A program made the translations under genes and the position numbers. The notes under the pieces are model-generated. The model saw only the letters and a program-made list of their open reading frames with translations. It searched no databases and was not told where the DNA came from. DNA of 64,000 nucleotides. Source: Euleptes europaea. Its lineage: Eukaryota > Chordata > Lepidosauria > Squamata > Sphaerodactylidae. Below, one piece after another: positions 55,801 to 64,000 of the stretch (its first letter is position 1; each line of letters starts with the position of its first letter). The stretch lies in NCBI RefSeq assembly GCF_029931775.1, contig NC_079332.1:4897970-4961969 (forward strand), read 5' to 3'.

Positions 55801-58800
55801 TACCTTTAATGCTGAGATACTGTAACAAAAATGTGCACATTCCGGATGGTTTGAATCCTGGCTGTGATCCGTTTGAAGAGTCCAGGGAAGATGTGAAGCA
55901 CATTGTCAGACGGTAGAATGCTTTTAGTGTTCACCATAGTGATGCTTGTAACAGCCCAGCGAGTAGACCAGTGTCTCCACTCTGTCAGTGAGAGACCGAA
56001 GCTGAGAGCCGTTTGTCTAAGGCTGCCTAATAGGCTCGGGCCTCAGATGCGAAACTGGGTACCCTCTGGATCGCAGCCACTGTGCTGCAGCTCCATTGAA
56101 TTGCTGGAACAATTGAGTGAAATGCAAGATGTATATTGACAAGCCAGTTCTCTATTTAAACATGACCACTTAACTCAAATCTTGCCTTGGTTGCCAAGGA
56201 GATGATGAATGAGGAAAGGCTGCAAAATGAGACCCCAAGCAAGGCTTTGCAGAAAAATGACTCAGACCCATAGGTCTAAGAACATAAGAAAGGCCCTGTG
56301 TGAGCACTTGTCCCGTGATAATCCCATAAACAAACATCCACAGACGAGTAGTCCAAAAGAGAGTTGATTTATTGGAAGATCTACAGGTTTACAGCAGCTA
56401 AGAGTCAAGTTGGCCCTAATGAAAACAATAAGCATGGTGCAGGGCCTAGATCAGAGAGCATAGAACAATTCAGGATGCCATGGCAACCCCCCTCCCACTG
56501 AGGTAAGATTCCCACAGAGTCCAGAGTCAAAACAAATAGTTGGCAGTAGAGCAGACCTTGGCCAGCACCTGAAGAAAGCACAACATCCTCTGTCAGACCA
56601 TGCCTGGCATTCTCTGTACTTCACAGTCTAGGCCTGACACCCTGCTGGATCAGACCAATATCCACCAAGTCCAGTAGTCTGTTCACACAGTGGCCAACCA
56701 GGTGCCTCTAGGAAGTTCACAAACCAGACGACTGCAGCAGCATTCTCCTGCAGCACCTAATATAATAGACGTGCTCCTCTGGTACTAGAGAGAATAGGTA
56801 TGCATCGTGATTAGTAGCCATTTTGACTAGTAGCCATGAATAGCCCTCTCCTCCATGAACATGTCCACTCCCCTCTTAAAGCCTTCCAAGTTGGCAGCCA
56901 TCACCACATCCTGGGGCAGAGAGTTCCACAATTTAACTACGCGTTGTGTGAAGAAGGTCTGCTTCTGCTTGGGGAAAGAGCATCCTGCTCACAGGAGGAA
57001 TCTTTCCACGAGCAGAAGAATTTTTTTGCAACCGAGGAGCTCTTTTCGCTCCAACCCATTGCGTCAGACGAGTTTCAAGTATCTTTAGTCAAAAGTGACT
57101 CTGAACGCTGTCTGCTGCTGTCCTAATTGTACCACTTTACTTCATTGTTCGCTAAAGCATTTCCACGCCAGAAACAGTAAAGGAGGGCGTGAGCGCCGAG
57201 GCCAGGGGAAGACGGTTTAGTAATGATCCTGTCTGGTTGTGTGCTCCTTTTGAACAAATGCGCCGAGAACTATTATTGATCTTCTTTGCCGAGGCTTCTG
57301 TGGTGGCAGTTGAAAAATTGCCTGAACTTTGATTCCTCCACATTTTGAGCGGAGGACTTGTTGCTATTTTGAGCAATACAAGAAAGTGTTATTTCCTATT
57401 TGACTGACTCTTGTCTCTGTGCCCTTAACAAGCATTGATTTTTCGCCCCGTCCTCTGTTTTAAATGGATCTGAAATGCTTAGTTTTTAACAGAATTTTCA
57501 GACTGCTTGTCATCAGTCCCCCTACTGAATCTGACATTTTAGATTCCCTGCCAGTATCAAAATTACCCTTTCTTCCAAACTTTGTCATAAAGCAGGTCCT
57601 TATTATTGAGACAGATAAATTTAAAAAAAAAAACAGAACGATGCTTGCTTTTGTGTGAATTATAGCATTTTTAAAAAAGAATTTTTCTTTGCCTTAGTTT
57701 GCGTCTCTAGTTGATCATTTCTCACTTCTAGCTTCTACAAGTCACCTCAGTCTAGAGTCTAGACGATGAAATTGCTCAGGCCAGCTTGGTCTGCAGTAGT
57801 TCCCCATGCTGTGGTCAAGAACGGCAGTTTTATTCTGTTCTTGTGGTTTGCCATGGTAATGTGTGGTGAAAACAAATGAAATTGTCTGTGTAGATTCTTA
57901 ACAGCAGATGTAAGAAAGTCATTGTTTTCTGGACCAGTCTAAAGGAGGTGGTTATTCCTCCGTTCCTTAGAAAAAAATGGCTGAAAGATGAACGTGCTGT
58001 TCAGCTATTGCCTGGTCTCCAGGGGGGTTGGCAGAACAGCCCCAGGTCTGAAGACTGACCATAAACCCTAAGGAGATGCTGGGTGGTGGTGGTAAAGTAA
58101 TTAGAAGCTGTGCTCAGAGGTAGCCTTACCAGGGTTCCACAAGATGATGGTTGTGGGAGAGGCTGGGTTTTATATCTTGGGATGGTTGCAGCAAAGAGGA
58201 AACATGCTTTTAAATGTAGGCAAGCATGCAACACACATGCGAGAACACACAGATCCGAAGTCTCTCTCAAATAGACTCCTCTGCAGCAGTTTTGCCCATC
58301 TGAGCAACGTCATCTGAAGGTGTCACCTTGCAGAGGGGTAAGATCAAGAGCTGTCTGGACCCATGCATTCTGTGGTGGGGCTCCCACCTGGTAGAACATC
58401 CTGCCTGAGGAGGTCAGGAAGGCTCCCGTGCTTATACCGTTCTTCAAAATGGAATTGTTCAGGAGCACTGTTTTTGTAAAAGGAGTTCAGCTCATAACCA
58501 GACTGTGAAATTTTAGGCGGCTTTCAGTGCTTAGCTCGTTGTGTGGTTAAGGGAGCCAGCGTGGTGTAGTGGTTAAGAGCGGTGGTTTGGAGCGGTGGAC
58601 TCTGATCTGGAGAACCGGGTTTGATTACCCACTCCTCCACATGAGTGGCAGAGGCTAATCTGGTGAACTGGATTTGTTTTTCCACTCCTGCACACGAAGC
58701 CAGCTGGGTGACCCTGGCCTAGTCACAGCTCTGATAGAGCTCTCTCAGGCCCAGCTCCCTCACAGGGTGTCTGTTGTGGGGAGGGGAAGGGAAGGTGATG

Positions 58801-59747
58801 TAAGCCGGTTTGATTCTTCGTTAAGTGGAAGAGAAAGTCGGCATATAAAAACCAACTCTTCTTCTTCTATACTGTTCTCTATTTTTGCAATGTAGTTTTA
58901 TTACACCGTTGGTTGAATGTGTTTCTCCTCTAGACTTCACTGTTCTTAATTTTGTACTCTTGCTGTATTCTTAATCTGAAATCTTTGAGCCAGGGTCAGA
59001 AAGGCAGGCCGTAAAGAAAGCAAATAAATAAACCCGTGCCCAGGACTTAATGTATGGAAACATCCGCACTGTAAGATGCTTGGTTTAAAATAAAAACTCC
59101 CAGGTAGAAATGGCTTGAAAGCATCCTGCTGTTACTGAACCTTGAAAGCTATGGTAATGTGTTGCACATTTGCACAAGGGGCGAAGTGAATTCACTTCTG
59201 TGGGGGGGGGGGAAGGCAGCAGCAATCAGTGGCTCTCTAGGTGGTAGCCTAGTCTCGCATGCCAAATGCAGAATGTGTTAAGCTTAGCAGAAGCAGCAGC
59301 ATTCAGGTGGCAAGAAATAATAGTTTCACTTAGTGCTTTTGTACCTGCCTTACTCTCCGGCGTGGAGCCAGAACAGCTTACAACATTTTCTTTTTTTGCC
59401 TCAATTTTGTTCATCCTCACAATAGAAGAAGAGTTGGTTTTTATATGCTGACTTTCTCTACCACTTAAGGGAGCATCATCCCGGCTTACAATCACCTTCC
59501 CTCCCCCTCCCCACAACAGACACCCTGTGAGGTAGGTGGGGCTGAGAGAGTGTGGCTAGCCCAAGGTCACCCAGCTGGCTTCGTGTGGAGGAGTGGGGAA
59601 ACAAATCCACCAGATTAGCCTCCACCACTCATGTGAAGGAGTGGGGAATCAAACTCGGTTCTCCAGATCAGACTTCACCGCTCCAAACCACCGCTCTTAA
59701 CCACTATACCACACTGGCTCCCAATAACTATGGGAGGTGGGTTAGGC

Positions 59748-59802
<55 letters not shown>

Positions 59803-61886
59803 GACTGACCCAAGGTCAGCTAGATCTCCGAACAAACTAAAATCTACATCATACCTTTTATTAGGTTAAACCAAAAAGCTGTGTCAGCTTTCATATCCGC
59901 CAGAACTCTTCCGTCAGGCTGGAGGTTACATGGGGTCACGTGTGTGTGTGGGGAGGGGGGGCAAGCAACTGTCTGGGGTCCTGATCATAAGACCTGGGCT
60001 TGTCAACATCCTGGGCAGAATGCTAAACAGGTATACCAATTTATAATGGTGCCAATGTCGTGTGGCACCTGTGGGTTTCTGGAAGCAGGGAGTACCAAGC
60101 CCAATACTTCTGTGATAAACACAAAGGCCAGCAATAGTGCAAAGGTATATCTTATTCTTGGCGAGATGCACAGATCCCTGGAAGGCTGAGAGGAGAAGAA
60201 TCTCTTGGTCCTTGTGTCCAAAAATGGTGGAGATAAACTTAAGGTGTCGTTCAAGGTACAGCGTATTGAGGGCAAAACTCCATAAAAACACTCTTCCACA
60301 ACCAGTGTCTAATATTCTTTTACATCCATGAGGGCTAGAAACTTTCTCTCGCTCCCATTCAAGGCTCTCGGGAAGCCAGCATTTCTGTTGAGATTCCTTT
60401 ATTCCTGTCGCAGGTATGACCGTTCGGGATACTTGGCTCCCAGGATAGGAAGCAGCTATAAAATTTGCATATCTTTCTGGTGTCGTCTTGTTTTCCCCCC
60501 TTCTCCGTATCCCTTTCCCTCCCCCCTTCCCTTTGTCATTGGTTAAAATTTGGGTAGCATATGGTCCACATTGTAAACATCTCAGCCAAGCTGTTCAGCA
60601 ATGCTTTTCCATATGCTTCTTCCCTTTTTGAGCAGGAGTAGGGGGTCCATGTTTTGAACAAATGTAAAAAATATTAACAGTTCAGTTCTGATGGTTAATT
60701 TCCTTGGCATTCTATATGGGCATTTCCCCCCTCACTAGTGTGCGTGTGGTGGAAAGGGCTGGGAGGGCAGGGGACTCCTACTGGAATAGGGAACTGGTTA
60801 AATCTGAAGCCCTACTCAGTAAGGCAAGCAGGAGATCCTCTGCAGGAGTTCCCACAGGTCAGGTGGGAGAAAAGGGGTGGCTTCTTTAACCTTTTCCTAG
60901 TCCTCGCTAGTGCTGAACACCCTGCCGCTCCTCCTCTAGCCTCCTGATTTTACCCTTTTTAGCCAGCATTCTTGGTTTGAGGAGGGGCTGTGGCTCAGTG
61001 GTAGAGCATCTGCTTGGCATGCAGAAGGTCCCAGGTTCAATCCCCAGCATCTCCAGTGAAAGGGACTAGGCAAGTTGGTGATGTGAAAGACCTCTGCCTG
61101 AGACCCTGGAGAGACGCTGCCGGTCTGAGTAGACAGCACTGACTTTGATGGACCAAGGGTCTGATTCAGTATAAAGCAACTTCATGTGTTACCTGTGAGT
61201 GTGTTGGTTGCTCTGCTGCTGCTGGGCCCTTTGCCCGTGCCAGGGAGAGGAGCATGAAATTGCCAGGATGGCTGAAAGAGAAGACTTTGCAGAGGTAAGC
61301 AGTCTCATTACCGCGATGCACCAGGAGAGCCCCTGACCCCTGCGAGGAAGGCGTGCGTGCGGTGTGGACGGTGCCAAAGTGCCAATTAAGCGAAAGGCCG
61401 AGCATCTGCCGAGTTCCCCTTGGGTCAGCGGGAGCAACGAGGGCTGCTGGGCTGACCGTCTCTTTAAACTAATTAGGGGATTGGCGGGCCCAGAAGTTAT
61501 TTGCTGCGCAAGGATCCTCGACAGCACAGGGGAACGGCTCACAAGCTCTCCCTCCTGTCTGTTTTGTGGTAGAACTCTGAGGTCGGCCGCGTGGCCGAAG
61601 GCCGTCGTATTCCTAGGCAGAGGCATTTGCCGGCAGGTGGAAATTGGCGTCCAGGAATGGGCGGTTTGAGGCCCCTGCTTCAATGGATTTTGTTTTTTTT
61701 CCCTAGGCGACCAAGGCTCATATCAAGCTCAACACCAAGAAGCTGTACCAGGCGGACGGCTACGCGGTGAAGGAGCTGCTGAAGATCACCTCCGTGCTGT
61801 ACAACGCCATGAAGACGAAGGGCACCGACGCCGTCAACGTGGATGAGGAAGACGTGGGGAAGTTCAAGTTTGACCTCGGCTCGAGA
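46895..61886 (+). CDS. CLUAP1: CLUAP1 (IFT38/qilin), first four coding exons
   Basis: Clusterin-associated protein 1, a peripheral subunit of intraflagellar transport complex B needed to build cilia. Coding exons are 46895-46916 (MSFRDLR plus one base), 51438-51549, 55069-55153 and 61707-61886. All have GT/AG borders and phases join exactly, giving 133 residues. The visible part is the N-terminal calponin-homology-like domain: [76 protein letters not shown], then the acidic [15 protein letters not shown]. It is nearly identical to remembered human CLUAP1, apart from the variable TDAVNV stretch and a few conservative changes. The next exon (IADLKAARQLA in human) was not found before 64000, so the coiled-coil C-terminal two thirds lie outside. 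Introns are packed with SINEs, CR1 and BovB copies. No disruption is seen. Confidence 0.97.
47476..47690 (+). repeat. BovB LINE 3' end (sense)
   Basis: GTCACTGGAAAAGACAATCA to GACTTGACGGCACTTAACAC. It still reads [20 protein letters not shown]-like sequence. It directly abuts the palindromic element that starts at 47686. Confidence 0.9.
47686..48462. mobile_element. 777-bp nested palindromic element (non-autonomous DNA transposon-like)
   Basis: Outer inverted repeats of about 115-130 bp (47686 to about 47814 and about 48329-48462; ends CAAAATACAGTACTCAAGG and its complement). Inside is a second hairpin (arms about 47818-47867 and 47895-47943). There are also four copies of a roughly 50-bp motif (TTACCGCACT...GTATTCCCAG...GATGTATTAAGAG): two direct (about 47958, 48027) and two inverted (about 48185, 48272). 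No transposase frame is seen. Confidence 0.72.
48564..48746 (+). repeat. AGGGTTGCCAAC-type element
   Basis: TAACCTCCAGGTAACAGCAG to AGGGACCTGGCAACCCT, with the left terminus eroded. It lies in CLUAP1 intron 1. Confidence 0.7.
48955..49134 (+). repeat. AGGGTTGCCAAC-type element
   Basis: AGGGTTGCCAACCTCCAGG to GACCTGGCAACCCT, complete with both ends, about 210 bp after the previous copy. Confidence 0.75.
49617..49830 (+). repeat. BovB LINE 3' end (sense) with (CA)n tail
   Basis: GTGCTAGGAAAAGTGGAGGG to GGCACTTAA followed by about 14 CA units, the typical squamate BovB tail. It lies in CLUAP1 intron 1. Confidence 0.9.
50297..50693 (-). repeat. CR1 LINE 3' end (antisense)
   Basis: TATCATAGAATCATAGAGTTG to AACTCGGCACCCAGCTCCTTC, in CLUAP1 intron 1, with a deletion before the last 15 bp. 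Confidence 0.9.
51900..52176 (+). repeat. BovB LINE 3' end (sense)
   Basis: CTAGAAGCTAAAATGACTAAAC to ACTTGATGGCACTTAAGACA. The frame [20 protein letters not shown] ... [18 protein letters not shown] is broken by one extra A after GTCAAA. It lies about 350 bp after CLUAP1 exon 2. Confidence 0.92.
52827..53234 (-). repeat. CR1 LINE 3' end (antisense)
   Basis: Starts with three CATAGAATC units and continues through the canonical 3' UTR to ATGACAGCCCTTCAAGTACT, in CLUAP1 intron 2. Confidence 0.9.
53506..53676 (-). repeat. tRNA-Ala-like SINE, head truncated (antisense)
   Basis: ACATGAAGCTGCCTTCTACTG to GGGACCCTTCTGCATG, where it stops before the A box. It lies in CLUAP1 intron 2. Confidence 0.8.
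54302..54402 (-). repeat. 5S rRNA-derived SINE fragment (antisense)
   Basis: TTCCTTGGTGGTCTTCCCTC to GATTGGGCTAGCCTGGGCC, in CLUAP1 intron 2. Confidence 0.72.
55288..55588 (-). repeat. Sauria-type tRNA SINE (antisense)
   Basis: Antisense full-length copy in CLUAP1 intron 3, about 135 bp after the exon ending at 55153. Confidence 0.84.
56276..56950 (-). repeat. L3-like LINE 3' end split by a solo LTR
   Basis: The terminal repeat and GGCCCTG lie at 56276-56298, and the element resumes at 56640 as CCCTGCTGGATCAGACC and continues to TTCCACAATTTAACTACG. The LTR fits precisely between the two parts. Confidence 0.9.
56299..56639 (-). mobile_element. Solo LTR of an endogenous LTR retroelement (fossil)
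   Basis: A 341-bp segment bounded by TG...CA ends and flanked by an exact 5-bp duplication CCCTG (56294-56298 and 56640-56644). An AATAAA on the minus strand near the GTTGATTTATTGG stretch (as written on +) fixes the orientation. No internal region is present, so it is a recombination-derived solo LTR. Its family is not recognised. It is younger than the L3-like LINE it entered. Confidence 0.8.
58551..58868 (+). repeat. Sauria-type tRNA SINE
   Basis: Very consensus-like full-length copy (GGGAGCCAGCGTGGTGTAG at the start, TTCTTCTTC at the end), in CLUAP1 intron 3. It is a good reference copy for the family in this genome. Confidence 0.88.
59425..59721 (-). repeat. Sauria-type tRNA SINE (antisense)
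   Basis: Antisense copy in CLUAP1 intron 3, followed within about 30 bp by a long (GA)n run at 59752-59799. Confidence 0.84.
59752..59799 (+). repeat. (GA)n microsatellite
   Basis: About 24 uninterrupted GA units in CLUAP1 intron 3, adjacent to an antisense SINE head. Confidence 0.95.
60978..61189 (+). repeat. tRNA-Ala-like SINE
   Basis: Consensus-like full-length copy, GAGGAGGGGCTGTGGCTCAG to AACTTCATGTGTTA, in CLUAP1 intron 3, about 520 bp before exon 4. Confidence 0.85.
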
Positions 61887-62224
61887 GTAAGGGAGACGAT
61901 GCCTCCTCTCTCCTTTTCGAAAACAGATCCTTGCTTTGCGCCCTTCCTTTCTTGGAGCTTGAAGCGCCGTTTCAGCTTCAGTGACCCTGTGGAGTAGAGG
62001 AGGCTGGGCCGGATCTCTGGTCAAATGACTTCTCGGGGAGTGCCACAAGGAGCGTGTCCCATCCCCCCTGCAGGAGCTCAGCTCCTTCCTAGCCATTGGC
62101 CACGTAGGAGGCAATTGGCAGGTGGTCTCACTTGAGTCCCAACCTGGGTGCCGTGCCTAGCCAGTCACCATAATAACCAAGCAGAAAGCAGAAAACGTCT
62201 GCGGAAGCTCCATCTCAGCTAATG

Positions 62225-62455
62225 GCTGTTGCGAGCAATGGAAGCAGTTTGTCATGGCAGGTGGACGGCTCAAGGTTGACTCAGCCTTCCATCCTTCCTA
62301 GGTTGGTAAAATGAGCACCCAGATGTCTGGGGGTAAAGTGTAGACGACTGGGGGAAGGCAATGGCAAACCACCCCATAGAGTATAGTCTGGCTAGTAAAC
62401 ATTGTCATGTGATGTCACCCCATGGGTCACTAATGACCTGGTGCTTGCCTTTACT
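62225..62455 (+). repeat. Third tRNA-derived SINE family, 3' part
   Basis: Starts within the body (GGTTGACTCAGCCTTCCATCC) and ends TGGTGCTTGCCTTTACTTTTTT. The head is missing. Confidence 0.7.
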
Positions 62456-62540
62456 TTTTTACACACATGCACAGATTGTTTGCACTGGCTTGGATGCTAT
62501 TGGGAAGTTGTCGTCCCTGTTCCCCACAGCATCCAGGCAC

Positions 62541-62759
62541 CTTCTAATCTGGTGAACTGGATTGGTTTCCCCACTCCTACACACGAAGCTAGCTGGGTGA
62601 CCTTGGGCAAGTTACAGCTCTGTTAGAGTTCTCTCAGCCCCACCTGCCTCAGAGGGTGTCTGTTATGGGGAGGGGAAGGGAAGGGGATTTTAAACTGGTT
62701 TGAGTCTCCCTTAAGTGGTAGAGAAAGGCGGCATACAAAAACCAGCTCTTCTTCTTCTG
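62541..62759 (+). repeat. Sauria-type tRNA SINE, 5' truncated
   Basis: Lacks the tRNA-like head. It begins at AATCTGGTGAACTGGATTGG and runs to the TTCTTCTTC tail. Confidence 0.8.
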
Positions 62760-62830
62760 GGTTTCCTGTGTCTTTCCTGTAAACACCCCTTGCTGAACTG
62801 CCACCCATCTCCAAAGGTCCCCATTCCTGA

Positions 62831-63043
62831 ACACATGAAGCTGCCCTATACTGAATCAGACCTTTGGTCCATCAAAGTCAGTCTTGTCTGCTCAGACTGG
62901 CAGCGGCTCTCCAGGGTCTCAGGTAGAGGTCTTTCACATCACCTACTTGCCTGGTCCCTTTAACTGGAGATGCCGGGGATTGAACCTGGGACCTTCTGCA
63001 TGCCAAGCAGAGGCTGTACCGCTGAGCCACAGCCATTTCCTGC
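62831..63043 (-). repeat. tRNA-Ala-like SINE (antisense)
   Basis: AACACATGAAGCTGCCCTAT to CTGAGCCACAGCCATTTCC, full length, in CLUAP1 intron 4. Confidence 0.83.
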
Positions 63044-64000
63044 TTCTTTCTGTGCTCTATTCTCATGAGAATTACAGACTTTGTGGCTTTTTTTTTACAG
63101 TGACTTTTAAAAGCTTGTTCCTTGACTCGGGAGCCAACGCTCAGAGGGGAACTGCAGATCAATATCCATTATCGCAGCAAACCACCTTTATGGTTCCCAA
63201 ATAAATTCAGCACTGGCGTCAATATTATAGAAATCCCTCCCTGATGAAACCCAACAGGGCCATTCAATTAAGGTCTTCAGGCTGTTCTCAAAAACCTTTC
63301 CCTACCCCCCAACGGGTTTTTGAGGTAACTGCTAAGTTTCATAGGTTGCCATTATTGTATGAAAAAGTAGATTAAAAAAAACGACAAATCGTCATGTTTT
63401 TGTTAAGTGGCTTTTATGCTTGGAGAGCATTTTTGTCTCCTTTTTGTCTGAGCCCCCTTGAGTACCACCGGGTGGAAGCATCATACAAATTGGACCCTCG
63501 GCATCTCCGCTGGAGGAAGGGCCGAACAGGGCTTTTCCCCCTTCCCCCTTCCGCTCCAAACAATTGAAGAAATCGCCCAGGATCAGTAGGAAGGCGGAAC
63601 TGGAGGTCTGCGGTGGGGGAGGGGACTCAGCTCCCCCTTTCGTTAGTGGAAGTTTACAGCGGGATCCAACTTTCCCCCCCTTCAGTTTAAATAAATCAGG
63701 TGACAGGAGTGTGCTTTGGTTCCTGCTGTTTGTTCCTGGGACCTTTTTATCGGTTGGTTAAAATATGAGGCTCGAGAGATGCGGCCTGGATTTTACAGAG
63801 AGACCAGGTCCTGGCAAAACCTGTTAGTCTTCCCTCTCCAGAGTTGTTAGGAAAAAAGGCTATTTTTTTTTAAAAAAAAATGCTTGTCTGTCCAGCCACG
63901 TTGTTCCCGGCATCAGTTCCTGACCTGGCAACGAGCCTGTACAAACAGTTGGCAGGGGTCTCAGTAACTGGGACTCCCAAATGAATCAAGCCCAGCCGAT

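Larger units (their letters stand above)
61887..64000 (+). other. Part of CLUAP1 intron 4; no exon seen
   Basis: No splice-flanked match to the next CLUAP1 segment is present. The stretch holds a tRNA-type SINE 3' half (62225-62455), a 5'-truncated Sauria-type SINE (62541-62759) and a tRNA-Ala-like SINE (62831-63043). The last kilobase is unique sequence in which I see nothing functional. Confidence 0.7.

Overview
The window is vertebrate nuclear DNA, almost certainly from a squamate reptile (a lizard; a gecko or lacertid-type genome would fit, but the species cannot be named). The evidence is three spliced vertebrate genes plus a repeat load typical of squamates: many 5'-truncated CR1-clade LINE 3' ends, BovB LINE 3' ends with the usual CA tail, Sauria-type tRNA SINEs ending in TTC repeats, a second tRNA-Ala-like SINE, 5S rRNA-derived SINEs, and GATA/GACA microsatellite. 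It is not prokaryotic, and there are no operons or CRISPR arrays.

Layout. 1-6310 (+): the last ten coding exons of ANKS3 (low-complexity linker, SAM domain, coiled coil, stop). 6311-about 10176: intergenic and repeats. About 10177/11417-24639, probably to a CpG-rich promoter near 30.8-31.1 kb (-): a class B1 GPCR of the glucagon-receptor family, with eleven contiguous exons read at base level (384 residues), converging tail-to-tail on ANKS3. Inside its largest intron, on the opposite strand, is an uninterrupted 150-codon IFITM-like (CD225/dispanin) gene at 14283-14735. 31.1-46.6 kb: gene-free, with densely nested repeats. 46895-61886 (+): the first four coding exons of CLUAP1 (IFT38/qilin), starting in a CpG island and running out of the window.

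How the genes relate. ANKS3 and CLUAP1 are both cilium genes (ANKS3 in the NPHP/ANKS6 module, CLUAP1 in IFT-B), and both lie on human 16p13.3. The receptor between them is not at that locus in mammals. This fits the glucagon-related-peptide receptor (GCRPR/GRLR) that mammals are thought to have lost, though orthology must be settled by phylogeny. The IFITM-like gene would be a membrane antiviral or trafficking factor with no functional link to its host gene.

Points for a second look: the intronless IFITM-like gene nested in the receptor; an apparent GC-AG intron in the receptor; three hammerhead-ribozyme-like motifs in short insertions, two with clean target-site duplications, which look like Penelope-type retroelement remnants; a 97-bp near-perfect hairpin with 13-bp target-site duplications; and a 777-bp nested palindrome. 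Coordinates of dispersed repeats are approximate (about 5-15 bp). Exon coordinates were derived base by base from splice signals and codon phase.
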